Shown: positions 17,410 to 26,183 of the stretch, one piece after another
Position numbering within the stretch: position 1 is the first letter of the stretch
How the letters are laid out: each line of letters begins with the position of its first letter
The notes under the pieces: generated by a model
What the model was told of the DNA's origin: nothing
Database searches by the model: none
What the model saw: the letters and a program-made list of their open reading frames with translations, nothing else
Position numbers and translations under genes: made by a program
NCBI RefSeq assembly: GCF_900167945.1
Contig: NZ_FUZA01000001.1
Span: 1,632,858-1,696,857 of the forward strand
Origin: Dyadobacter psychrophilus
GTDB taxonomy: Bacteria > Bacteroidota > Bacteroidia > Cytophagales > Spirosomataceae
Direction: 5' to 3'
Length of the DNA stretch: 64,000 nt

Positions 17410-17766
17410 CTAAAGTTGTACAACCAGTTCTCGCGAATATTCTTCTCTCCCTCTTGTAAATCTCACAATGTAAGTGCCGGTTTGCAATTTAGAAATGTCG
17501 AGCTCCTCCCCATCCCAATGCTCACGTTTCATACAACTGCGCCCTTTCTTATCAAATATTTCCACATTGTAGCCGACAGCTGGATGTGTTGATTTAAAGC
17601 TGATATTTGCAGCTGCTGGATTTGGAAAAACGGCTATGTTGTTGACTATCTTTTTTACCGGATAAATCGTTAATCCATATTCGCTTCTAATGACTTTCTC
17701 CTGAGCTTGAACTTGAAGCGCGCAAATTGCATACAACGTCAATACAACTAAACTGATCTTTTTCAT
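17410..17766 (-). CDS. Tiny secreted protein consisting mainly of a T9SS sorting domain
   Basis: The 118-residue product has a clear signal peptide (MKKISLVVLTLYAICALQVQAQ), a 20-residue linker, and then a type A T9SS C-terminal sorting domain: IAVFPNPAAANISF at about 43-56, YNVEIFDKKGRS, and GTYIVRFTRGREEYSRELVV at the end. There is no passenger domain. It starts 3 bp after the stop of the large M4-type metalloprotease, with an AGG just before its ATG, so both are co-translated from one transcript. The protease itself ends without a sorting domain. The own signal peptide argues against a simple frameshift split. A role as a separate anchor or carrier for the protease is possible but unproven. 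Confidence 0.75.
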   Translation of the reverse strand: MKKISLVVLTLYAICALQVQAQEKVIRSEYGLTIYPVKKIVNNIAVFPNPAAANISFKSTHPAVGYNVEIFDKKGRSCMKREHWDGEELDISKLQTGTYIVRFTRGREEYSRELVVQL

Positions 17767-17769
17767 CCT

Positions 17770-20700
17770 TCAAGGCTTTTTAGTAGAGAATATATAATCA
17801 AAATCAAAGTCAACGCTGGCACCGACCCATCTTCCACCGAACACACCTGATTTGGGGAGCATGTCTATAAAAGGCATTTTGCCATTTTGTAAGTGCGCGG
17901 GAAGACCATCATATAGATAGAGTCGAAAATCAAAACCAGGACCTGTCGCGTAACTGTCGTCCTTCCCATTAAGATTGGTAATTTCAATGTGGAAATGATA
18001 TAGCGCTGTATCCTCGGGCAAATCACCATTAATTTTTGTTTGAAAGAGATCTTCTGGGATAAATACAACTCCAAATCCATTTACCGCACAGTCCCACTCT
18101 CGGAAATAACCCTTATCACTTGTCACTGTGACGCGATAGCTGTAAGAATGTATATCAGAAAAATCATTATCTGTGAGATCAACTGTAAAACCTAACTGTG
18201 GATAAAACACTTTACTTGGATCATCGTCGGAATCATTGGTGTTACCAGGATTATTTGGGTCGTTAGAGGTTGTTTGCTCTTCATCAGGATCATATTCTTT
18301 CACCTTCTTTTCTCCATTATTAGCCCCATGCATTGTCGAAAAATGATGAAACGTGTACGGATCAGGGTAATGTGTCCCGGTTGGTGTAACGTTCATTGCC
18401 AATGCGTCCCAGGCATAATCCACACCATATTCGAGATTGGTAAGCATTATTGAAGTTCCCGCTGTTGCTTTTTCGAATACGACCTGGTTGTTTTTATGCA
18501 GCCTGAAAAGATAGCCATCTGGTGCCCATTGATTTGCCCATGAGAATTCCAGTTTCGAAATGTCCACATCCTGTTGATTTTCGCTGGGATGGAACAAGTT
18601 TGACTTCTCCGGACGCAACCAATAGAAAAACGGTTTTGAATACGGGCCATAAATCCAGTCCCCTTTGTCATCCTTTGCCTTCGCCCGGACGCGCCATTTG
18701 AAACCACCATTTTTGTCCAACGGCAGCATTAAAGCATCAGGTATTGTAGCTGCGGTTTGAATTGTTGAGCCGAGCCCATTAGGAATGATGGCATCATCAC
18801 TAGTTCTATAAATGGTATATTCATATTCATGTGCACCAGTCACCTCCGACCAAGCCAACCCTTGTGCGCCGCCATACTGAAACGTAACAACCTGATCATT
18901 TTTGGGGCTTACCAGCACCGGGGCAGGCACCAGCGAATAATCCAGCACGAATGTTGAAAAGTACTTCTTTCCAAACTCTTTCTCAGTGATAAATGGAGGC
19001 GTTGCCTCCTTATAAGGTTCGAACGCCCATGTATATACTTTTCCGTCAGATTGGTCAGGCAGTTTTAAGTTTTCATGGTCATAAAGCACCTGTGGAGATT
19101 CCATATCATCTTTTTTGTCCTGGATGTGAAAGCGGTAACCGCTGACGCCGGGCGTTTCTTCGGCTGATAGCACTAAATCTTTTCCGAAAGGAGGGACGTG
19201 TTCGCCGTCAGCCGGACTAGGCGGAACCAGCAGCGGCGTCTCAGGCAGATCGGTCTGGAAAGAAATGGGGTCAAGCCAGTCGCCAAAGATATCAGTATCA
19301 GTGAGCCCCGTCTTCATAAAGCTCTTCGAGCCTTTATCCCAAGTCACCCCTTCTTCTGAACCCAGTTTATGGGTTGCGATCACTTGCCAGCTATAATCCC
19401 GCTCCTTAGCCAAAGCCAATTCCTTCGCCTCCTTCTCGTCATCGACTGCTTCCACAGGAAAATCCTGCGCAGGCACTTCGCCTGTCAAATCGGTTACTCT
19501 TAATATGTAACCTGCCGCGCCGGGTGTTGCCTGCCATTCAATGACACTATTCCATGCAGGTATCTTGTCATGCTCTAAAGGACTGATTGGTAAGGTAGTT
19601 ATGGATGCAGTTGTTACTTCTAGGATAGGACTCCAGTTGTTTGCCATTTTTTCCAAATTACGGCACTCTAAATATCCGCCTAACAAACTGGCGCATCCCT
19701 GTCCACCTGCAGCATAAAGCCTGCGACGGACAAAATATTTTTTACCTCCCTCTAAATAAAACTTGGCCGTTGTTGTCTGTTTGCCTGGGTCTTTTTCGTC
19801 AATGTAAGGTAAAAGCACCTCTGTCGTATGCTGAAAAGCTCTGTAAACCGGTGATATAAGGTCGTCAAAAGCAACATCTTCGGAAACCTCTGTTAAACTA
19901 ATCTCTTCTTTGCCAGGATAGAACACGTCCGAACGAAATCTGGCATCAAAACCCTGCACTTCTTTAATTTCAATGTCATCAGCATTGACTGCCCATATTT
20001 TGGGCTGATCAACAAACTCTTTGCCAAGCACACAGGTCAAGGCATCCATGCATTTTTTCCAGGTCGCAGAAGTTTCTTTGTAACTGTTGGCGAGCAGGGA
20101 AGACTGGATCGCCACGGCCATATCATCGAAGGTCGGATTTGCCGGCAGGAATTTCGAAAAAGCTTCAAAGATAATTTTTCCCGGAACGTCATCTTCAAGT
20201 TTCGTAAAAAAGCGTGTCTGTCCATTTTCGTTTGTAAAACCGTTTGGCCCGGTCCCGTTCGAAATTAGGTAATAAAATTGCGTCCATACACCCGCCCTCT
20301 GCTCCGGGGTTGCACCGGCCCAGCCTAGCCCGTTGTAAAAGTTTAACTGTCCTTTTTGGGTTGGATCTGAAAGGCTGCGTAAATAATTTGCACCTCCAAA
20401 AGCATCCGCACCGATAGTCCATACAGGTTGCTGATTTTTGGAAATCCTATATTGATTATTTACTTCTGATCCGAAAATATCCTGTAATGCAAAACGGATT
20501 GCAATGGATTCAGCCGATTCGGGCAACTTTACGTTTTTAACGTTGCCGTAGATTCCCGAAAAATACGTCCCGGCAATTTGATCAATTGTGAATACATTAT
20601 CGTCGTCCAGGTAGTTAAAATAGTTAGTTTCCTTATTATATCCAGATGAGATTGAAGGAGCTTTTGGACCCACACTATTATTTATCTCGATACCGCCCTG

Positions 20701-22170
20701 CCCGTCAAGCCCAACAAATTGATACTTGTCTTTAAAATGCTCTCTTGCCAGACAAGTTGTAAAATGCGCCGAAACACCTTTTCGTGAAAGCGCCACGTCA
20801 TTGTCCAAAGTGTAAATTTGATCCGCATCATCTGTATCAATAAAATACATGCTTTGCGTGGGATTAAAAATGGATGTCCCTACTCTTCCATCTTGAGAAC
20901 AGTCCAGCAATATCGATGCCGCAGAACCTGATGCATCCGGTGCCGTTTTTACTTCAGAAGTAGCAAGCGGAACGAAACCGTAGTAAATCGATTCGGCCGT
21001 TTTGGGATTATTAACCTCGCACTCCTGTCCAAATGTCTCGATCCGCATACCCAAACCAACTGCCTTCCAGGCTTCACGTAAAGCCAAGTCCAACTCAGAA
21101 CCAATCGGATGACCCATCTCATGTACAACTTCGAGCGTTTTTTTTCGAAGGTCAAAGAAGTCCGAATTGCTTGTTAATTTGGGCATGGTTTCCCAAAAAA
21201 TTTCTATTGCCTTTGGGACCCCAATTCCGACACAATTAAATTCTGTTCCATGATCATTTTTTTGAATACCATTTGATCCAACAGCTAATAAATAGAAACA
21301 GTGATTAATTATTCCGGCATTTTTGTGCGGCTTAAATTTTGGATCGCCCCAATCCTGCCAGTTATTGCCCTTGTAAGTATCGGGTTGCTTCGTCAGATTA
21401 GGATTTACAAAATTCCTGATCCCCCCCGCGACGAGGTTTTCACCCACCACCCAGTTATAATCCAAAGCTTTTTCAACTTCCTTTCTCACAAATACTGAGA
21501 AAATATCTGCAAAGGCCTCATTTATTGATGCAGTTGGTATCGATAATGGAGGTATAGGAAAAATTGATCCATATGCGGTTCGATGGTGAAAAACACCATG
21601 TGTGTACTCATGGGCAACAAATTCAATTCCTGTGACCGGAACATACTTCCCTGAGTTCCCAAAAAACTGAAATTTTCTGGCTGCTCGGCTATAACCAGGA
21701 TCATTGTATGCCGAATCAATCAACTCACACTTAATCGTTAATCCTGCATTATCCAAACCGCTCCAATCAAAGTGCTTTTGAAAGACATCCATTGTTCCTT
21801 TCATAGAAAACATCACACCTGCACCAACAGGAGTAGAAAAGGGATTAGGCTGTTCGTCGGTGAATATGCCATCATTGTTCTTATCTGTAAAATTGACTTT
21901 TTGTTTTACGACGTCACCTGTAAGCGCCATGAGCTCTATCGCTGGTAAATTGCTTTCCGGCAAGGTTTCGAGCCGGCATTCCTTATTCAATCCAGCGGGA
22001 TCAGTTGAGTATACCATAAGCCGTACATTTTGCTGTCCATTAAAATAAGTTGGCAGCGTCATAGTAACATTTTTCTTATTGTAAATCGGTTGTGCGTGTA
22101 GTCCTGTGCATAGAAACATCAGAACAAATGGCAGGCAATGCCACCATTGAGAGAAGGGTGTCTTTAACAT
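17770..22170 (-). CDS. Giant secreted M4-type metalloprotease with a second degenerate M4 domain
   Basis: The 1466-residue product has a signal peptide (about 1-26). Residues about 115-375 form a thermolysin-like domain with the zinc motif HEYTH (187-191), the third ligand in INEAFADIF (E218), and AGIINHCFYLLA (285-296), where thermolysin has the GIIN helix. Residues about 440-716 repeat the same plan (GLDGQGGIEINNSV, ALQDIFG, WTIGADAFGGANYLRSLSDP, then GVWTQFYYLISNG), but the zinc motif is replaced by AGTYFSG near 533. The rest (about 750-1466) is a series of beta-sandwich, FN3-like modules. There is no long propeptide before domain one and no T9SS sorting domain at the end. The adjacent gene encodes a free sorting domain. 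Confidence 0.85.
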   Translation of the reverse strand: MLKTPFSQWWHCLPFVLMFLCTGLHAQPIYNKKNVTMTLPTYFNGQQNVRLMVYSTDPAGLNKECRLETLPESNLPAIELMALTGDVVKQKVNFTDKNNDGIFTDEQPNPFSTPVGAGVMFSMKGTMDVFQKHFDWSGLDNAGLTIKCELIDSAYNDPGYSRAARKFQFFGNSGKYVPVTGIEFVAHEYTHGVFHHRTAYGSIFPIPPLSIPTASINEAFADIFSVFVRKEVEKALDYNWVVGENLVAGGIRNFVNPNLTKQPDTYKGNNWQDWGDPKFKPHKNAGIINHCFYLLAVGSNGIQKNDHGTEFNCVGIGVPKAIEIFWETMPKLTSNSDFFDLRKKTLEVVHEMGHPIGSELDLALREAWKAVGLGMRIETFGQECEVNNPKTAESIYYGFVPLATSEVKTAPDASGSAASILLDCSQDGRVGTSIFNPTQSMYFIDTDDADQIYTLDNDVALSRKGVSAHFTTCLAREHFKDKYQFVGLDGQGGIEINNSVGPKAPSISSGYNKETNYFNYLDDDNVFTIDQIAGTYFSGIYGNVKNVKLPESAESIAIRFALQDIFGSEVNNQYRISKNQQPVWTIGADAFGGANYLRSLSDPTQKGQLNFYNGLGWAGATPEQRAGVWTQFYYLISNGTGPNGFTNENGQTRFFTKLEDDVPGKIIFEAFSKFLPANPTFDDMAVAIQSSLLANSYKETSATWKKCMDALTCVLGKEFVDQPKIWAVNADDIEIKEVQGFDARFRSDVFYPGKEEISLTEVSEDVAFDDLISPVYRAFQHTTEVLLPYIDEKDPGKQTTTAKFYLEGGKKYFVRRRLYAAGGQGCASLLGGYLECRNLEKMANNWSPILEVTTASITTLPISPLEHDKIPAWNSVIEWQATPGAAGYILRVTDLTGEVPAQDFPVEAVDDEKEAKELALAKERDYSWQVIATHKLGSEEGVTWDKGSKSFMKTGLTDTDIFGDWLDPISFQTDLPETPLLVPPSPADGEHVPPFGKDLVLSAEETPGVSGYRFHIQDKKDDMESPQVLYDHENLKLPDQSDGKVYTWAFEPYKEATPPFITEKEFGKKYFSTFVLDYSLVPAPVLVSPKNDQVVTFQYGGAQGLAWSEVTGAHEYEYTIYRTSDDAIIPNGLGSTIQTAATIPDALMLPLDKNGGFKWRVRAKAKDDKGDWIYGPYSKPFFYWLRPEKSNLFHPSENQQDVDISKLEFSWANQWAPDGYLFRLHKNNQVVFEKATAGTSIMLTNLEYGVDYAWDALAMNVTPTGTHYPDPYTFHHFSTMHGANNGEKKVKEYDPDEEQTTSNDPNNPGNTNDSDDDPSKVFYPQLGFTVDLTDNDFSDIHSYSYRVTVTSDKGYFREWDCAVNGFGVVFIPEDLFQTKINGDLPEDTALYHFHIEITNLNGKDDSYATGPGFDFRLYLYDGLPAHLQNGKMPFIDMLPKSGVFGGRWVGASVDFDFDYIFSTKKP

Positions 22171-22320
22171 GAAAATAGATGTGCTAAATAATAAAATGGT
22201 TTATGCTATTCTGCTTGTTGAGATGTGAAGAATGGCATAAGTCATTTAGGAGCACGAATGGAATGAGCCTGCGGTTAGTCCGAGCTATCCTACGGGAAGA
22301 ATGAAGAATTACACTTGTCG

Positions 22321-23187
22321 CTAATCCTTTGCCAGCGGCGGCCCCGTTTCAACCGGCCGGGCGGGCGTTGGAAAAGCAATATTATTCTCGTCAAAGGCCT
22401 TCTTGATAGCCTTCATAGCCAAACTTTTCCCTGGCCCTGGGCCTATTTTCGCTTGATCGATCCAGAATAAGATTTCAAAATCAATGCTCTTTTCACTGAA
22501 CCGGATGAAGTTTAATTCTATTGGTTTAAGTTTTTGCAAAAACAGGAGCGGCCTGATGGCTGAAAGCGCCACATTTTCCACGAAAAACAGATCGTCTTTA
22601 TAACCAATGCTGCATTCCAGCTGGACTCTCCTATCTCCTGAATGTGTGAAGTTTACTATGGGTTTTTGAAAAATGTCCTTACTCGGAAGCTCTACGAGTT
22701 GTCCTGCAAAATTATCCAGCTTAACCGAGCGCAAACCAATGGAAAGCACCTTGCCGGTAAAACCGTTTGTTTCAATCACGTCGCCCACTTTGATAGGGCG
22801 CTGGATGGCGATGAAAGCGCCGGAGATAAAATTGGTAGTAAGGTCCTGAAAAGCAAAACCCAGTGCCAATGCAAGTACGCCGGCCCCTGCGAGCAATGAT
22901 GTTACTGTCTTATCTAGTCCTAAAACACCCAGCGCGAAAAACAAGCCGGTTGTAACGATCGCAATGCGGGTTAATGCCGAAATCAGACTTACCAATGCAA
23001 TGTTTTGAGATGCCCTTGTAAGCCCTTTTTCCATAAACCGACTTCCATATCGGGCCAGGAATCGAAAAACCACAAGGATCAGGATTGCAATAATAAGGTT
23101 CGGCACGAAACGGACACTTTCATCAAACCACTTGTCCAGCTTAACGACGATGGGATCCGTAATTTTTGTTATTTGAGCAAATATCAT
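22321..23187 (-). CDS. Small-conductance mechanosensitive channel (MscS family)
   Basis: The 288-residue inner-membrane protein releases solutes on hypo-osmotic shock. It has three N-terminal helices, the pore-lining TM3 with the alternating Gly/Ala pattern (SLLAGAGVLALALGFAFQDL), the conserved FISGAFIAIQRPIKVGDVIE stretch entering the beta domain, and the C-terminal alpha/beta domain ending in FPTPARPVETG. I use the ATG at 23187 (MIFAQITKI); the open frame runs 48 bp further upstream but the extra residues do not fit the family. Confidence 0.93.
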   Translation of the reverse strand: MIFAQITKITDPIVVKLDKWFDESVRFVPNLIIAILILVVFRFLARYGSRFMEKGLTRASQNIALVSLISALTRIAIVTTGLFFALGVLGLDKTVTSLLAGAGVLALALGFAFQDLTTNFISGAFIAIQRPIKVGDVIETNGFTGKVLSIGLRSVKLDNFAGQLVELPSKDIFQKPIVNFTHSGDRRVQLECSIGYKDDLFFVENVALSAIRPLLFLQKLKPIELNFIRFSEKSIDFEILFWIDQAKIGPGPGKSLAMKAIKKAFDENNIAFPTPARPVETGPPLAKD

Positions 23188-23230
23188 GGTTGGGTATTTG
23201 ACGCAAATAACGTGAATAAGCCTCAAAACA

Positions 23231-23269
23231 TACAAAAAGCGGCCGGAGAATGATTTTTCCGGCCGCTTT
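23231..23269 (-). terminator. Intrinsic terminator of the SHOCT gene
   Basis: A perfect 12-bp GC-rich stem (23236-23247 with 23258-23269) around a 10-nt loop is followed on the minus strand by a run of five T. It lies 21 bp after the stop of the 23291-24118 gene and separates it from the MscS gene. Confidence 0.8.
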
Positions 23270-23290
23270 CATGAACTATATACGCTTAAA

Positions 23291-24118
23291 TCACAATCTG
23301 GCGAGCAACTCCTGCTTCTTGGCTTTGAATTCTTCCTCACTGATCTGACCTTTTTCAAATAAAACATTAACCTTTTCAATCGTCGCAATGATTATATCTT
23401 GCGGGCTGCGATCAGTCGGACTGCGGTCAGTCGGACTGCGATCAGTCGGGCTACGGTCAGTTTCGCCGTGCAGGTCCGCCGTTGAGGTTACATCATAAAC
23501 AGGCTCCGGAGTTGGCTGCGTTTGTCCGCTCGGCTCCGAAATCAAATCGAGACTTCCCAGATCAACTGGGCCTTCCTGACTTGTGAACTTATAAGAGTTT
23601 CCTGAACCTTGCTGCTGCGAAACGCCTGTAATGTTGTGATGCTTGGTGTCATAAATGGTTCGTTTTCCATTTTCTTCTACGACTAATCTCCGCACAGGTG
23701 CAAAATAGGCATAACGGAAATTGTTCTGTGCGCCGCTCGACGTTGGATTGCCAAAAACCGATGGCCAGGAACTGCTTACATTGTTACTGCTCGCCGCAGA
23801 CTTGCTCTCCTGATGCCATTCTGACGATTCATCAGCAGTTTCTTCATACAAAACCTGGCTGGTAACCAGTTCAGATAGCTCGTTGCAAAGGTTGTTGACC
23901 GTAGTTTTCAATGAATTATTGAACATGTCTCCCACCATCGTCATCCCGCCTTTCATCCACTGCCCCGACCCGCCGAGCTCTGCAATGTTGAACTGAGCCA
24001 TTGTTCCGCGACCGCTGATCACCGCTATCAACAGCGACTCAACAGTCTCATTTTTAAGATTATATTTTGCAGCAATCTCTTTAACATGTTGTTTGCCCGT
24101 ACTCGTTAATGCTTTCAT
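23291..24118 (-). CDS. SHOCT-domain protein with TDRSP repeats
   Basis: The 275-residue protein has no signal peptide. The last 35 residues form a SHOCT domain (short C-terminal helical hairpin: LFEKGQISEEEFKAKKQELL), which in other proteins mediates oligomerisation. The N-terminal 55 residues resemble a helical DNA- or protein-binding region (LTSTGKQHVKEIAAKYNLKN), and the middle is a Ser/Gln/Asn-rich linker. Immediately before the SHOCT domain are four perfect copies of the pentapeptide TDRSP. The function is unknown. The gene is single and closed by its own terminator. Confidence 0.75.
   Translation of the reverse strand: MKALTSTGKQHVKEIAAKYNLKNETVESLLIAVISGRGTMAQFNIAELGGSGQWMKGGMTMVGDMFNNSLKTTVNNLCNELSELVTSQVLYEETADESSEWHQESKSAASSNNVSSSWPSVFGNPTSSGAQNNFRYAYFAPVRRLVVEENGKRTIYDTKHHNITGVSQQQGSGNSYKFTSQEGPVDLGSLDLISEPSGQTQPTPEPVYDVTSTADLHGETDRSPTDRSPTDRSPTDRSPQDIIIATIEKVNVLFEKGQISEEEFKAKKQELLARL
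23402..23461 (-). repeat. Tandem 15-bp repeat inside the SHOCT gene
   Basis: Four head-to-tail 15-bp units (23402, 23417, 23432, 23447) that differ by one to three third-position bases and each encode TDRSP. The identical protein repeat with silent differences suggests that length and sequence are selected rather than a very recent slippage. Confidence 0.85.
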
Positions 24119-24290
24119 GATTTCTTGTCTTTTTCTGTATACGTAACAAAAATGGTGCCATCGCGCAGCAAATGTAGTTTAACCGAAGGCTCATTGAGGC
24201 CAACCACTTGTCCATCGAATTTCTATTTAGAATTAGACCCGCCCTATGTTTGATGACGAAAACATATTTTTTTAACAAAACAACAACAGT

Positions 24291-25208
24291 ATGAAATTAC
24301 TACAAAGTGCACATGCTATCACAAAAGCAATGATTCTCGCCGGTCTCATGAGCGCCTGCCAAAATGAAAAGGACGCCATCGTCGCACCAACATCTTCGCT
24401 GGAACAGGCAACAGATGCAAATGCAAAAATTGCTGTTAAGTATCTAATTAAAGACGGTGGAACGAAACTCACCTATTCCGGAATTAGAAACTTTTTAGTG
24501 AAAGAATTAGATGGCGCCGGATACCTCAAAGAATATACTTATGACGGTAACAAAATTACTTGTGACCTCAAAAAAAATGGGATCACGATTAACAAAAACT
24601 TCATTACTTATACTTTAAATGCAAAAGGGCAATGTGTACAAAGTGTACATACCGCCACTGATAAAGTTATTGCAGGAACGTATGTGTATGTATACAATGA
24701 ATTTAACCAACTTTCCTTGGTTTACCACAAAACGCTTCCTAAGCTTCGCCAGGTATTTGAATACGAACAAGATGCGGATAACAGCCTTCAGGGTAAATCG
24801 TTGAGCAAGATTACGTTTTACGATCAATACGATGTAAAAGAAAAAGAAATTATTTTCAAACATGCGAATGGTAAGTTCGTAACTCAATACCATCCTAATG
24901 GTAATATTTATGAGACTGCAAACGAAGATAACCCTTTGAACCCAACGGGACTTGCCGAAGCCAATAGCAAATATTTGCCAATCTTTGGCAGATTCAGCAG
25001 ATTCGCCCTGCGACAAACTGTTCATAAAGGCTTTACGGGTCAAGTCATTTATCCTTACCCGATTTTCAATTATAGCTTGACTGCAAAAACTTTGGGAGAA
25101 GAAATATCGACATATGATTTTATAACAAAAAATGATTTTGGCCAAGTACTATCCAAAGTTGAAAGGAAATACTCCACCACTCCGCAGGCAGTTATGGTAG
25201 GTCTGTAA
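24291..25208 (+). CDS. Exported lipoprotein, copy 1 of a tandem pair
   Basis: The 305-residue product has an SPII signal with lipobox LMSAC (Cys at about 20) and a beta-rich mature part. The sequence shows repeated YxYNEFNQL / FEYEQDADNSLQGKSLSKIT strands like those in YD- or Rhs-type repeats, then the distinctive SKYLPIFGRFSRFA near 225. No function is known. A paralogue follows 31 bp downstream. A TATGTTTG -7 box stands at 24245-24252, 38 bp before the ATG, without a well-placed -33 element. Confidence 0.75.
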   Translation: MKLLQSAHAITKAMILAGLMSACQNEKDAIVAPTSSLEQATDANAKIAVKYLIKDGGTKLTYSGIRNFLVKELDGAGYLKEYTYDGNKITCDLKKNGITINKNFITYTLNAKGQCVQSVHTATDKVIAGTYVYVYNEFNQLSLVYHKTLPKLRQVFEYEQDADNSLQGKSLSKITFYDQYDVKEKEIIFKHANGKFVTQYHPNGNIYETANEDNPLNPTGLAEANSKYLPIFGRFSRFALRQTVHKGFTGQVIYPYPIFNYSLTAKTLGEEISTYDFITKNDFGQVLSKVERKYSTTPQAVMVGL

Positions 25209-25239
25209 TGAAATCAATTTTAACACAAACATGAACAGT

Positions 25240-26085
25240 ATGAAATTATTTAATAAAGCACTCACTATTACGAAAGTGTTTATTACTGCTGGCTTGATAG
25301 CATCTTGCCAAAGTGAGAAGGATGCGGTTGTAAGCCCAGTCGTAGAACAAGCCGAAAAAGTTGATGAGAATGCTAAAATTTCTGCCGACAGTAAGTTGAT
25401 AAGCGACTTTTCAAGGAAACTTTCCTATTCAGGGCCTAGAAATTTACTTGCGAAAGAAACGCTGGAAAGCTATAATTACTACATAGACTATGTTTACACA
25501 GCGCAAGGTATCAAGGCAACCAAATATGAAATTAGTAGCCAAAAGGCGGTATCAACTAGTACATATATCTTAAATGCAAGCGGGCTTTGTATTGAAAGCA
25601 GTGTCGGAAACAGTTTCAGTGGCACTACTCAATACAAGTATAATGACAACCAGCAATTAATATTAGCATTTAACAAATTTGAGCCGAATGAGCGTCAGGA
25701 ATTTAAATACTCCTCCGAACCCAACGGTCAAGCAAGATTGCTTTCAGTGTCATTTTATGATAAGCAAAATTATAAAACAAGAGAATTGATTTACAGTTAC
25801 GTTGGTAACATGCCTGATTTGTATCCTTTGAATCCAGATTTCCTGGCGTCAGGCACCGGTAAGTATCTTCCGATTTTCGGTAAATTCAGTCCCTATCTAA
25901 TTAAAATGGTTAGCGAAACGGAACACACCTACCACCCGCATAAAGAATATACTTCGGCAGAACTTTATAATTATAAGTTTTATGCAGATGGAAGGGTTAA
26001 ATCCATCGAAGCATCTGATGTAAAGACCGGCAATACTTATATGATAAGCAATAGAACTTACGCTTCCGCAATGGTGGCAAATTAA
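25240..26085 (+). CDS. Exported lipoprotein, copy 2 of a tandem pair
   Basis: The product is a paralogue of the preceding gene: same lipobox region (GLIASCQSEKDAVVSP versus GLMSACQNEKDAIVAP), the same RKLSYSGPRNLLAKE / TKLTYSGIRNFLVKE segment and the same GKYLPIFGKFSPYL motif. The start is taken at the ATG at 25240 because the sequence AACAGTATGAAATTA around it is identical to that at the start of copy 1; an in-frame ATG nine bases earlier is also possible. It ends at a strong hairpin terminator, which closes the two-gene unit. Confidence 0.75.
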   Translation: MKLFNKALTITKVFITAGLIASCQSEKDAVVSPVVEQAEKVDENAKISADSKLISDFSRKLSYSGPRNLLAKETLESYNYYIDYVYTAQGIKATKYEISSQKAVSTSTYILNASGLCIESSVGNSFSGTTQYKYNDNQQLILAFNKFEPNERQEFKYSSEPNGQARLLSVSFYDKQNYKTRELIYSYVGNMPDLYPLNPDFLASGTGKYLPIFGKFSPYLIKMVSETEHTYHPHKEYTSAELYNYKFYADGRVKSIEASDVKTGNTYMISNRTYASAMVAN

Positions 26086-26096
26086 GCTACAAAAAC

Positions 26097-26131
26097 AAGA
26101 AGAACCCCAAACAGTATCCGGGGTTCTTCTT
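26097..26131. terminator. Bidirectional intrinsic terminator
   Basis: Perfect 12-bp stem AAGAAGAACCCC (26097-26108) with its complement (26120-26131) and an 11-nt loop. It separates the lipoprotein pair from the convergent efflux operon. T-rich sequence follows on both strands. Confidence 0.75.
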
Positions 26132-26183
26132 AATACACAACCTAAACACAATCAGTTGATCATTATTAACGCTGAGTAAAATA

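Noticed and set aside
17410..22170. The idea that the metalloprotease and the small sorting-domain protein are one gene split by a frameshift
   Set aside because: The small gene has its own ATG, an AGG just before it and a full signal peptide after the protease stop codon, so it is a separate gene.
23402..23461. Short regular repeats that could be mistaken for a CRISPR array
   Set aside because: The units are only 15 bp, contiguous without spacers, and lie in frame within a coding region.
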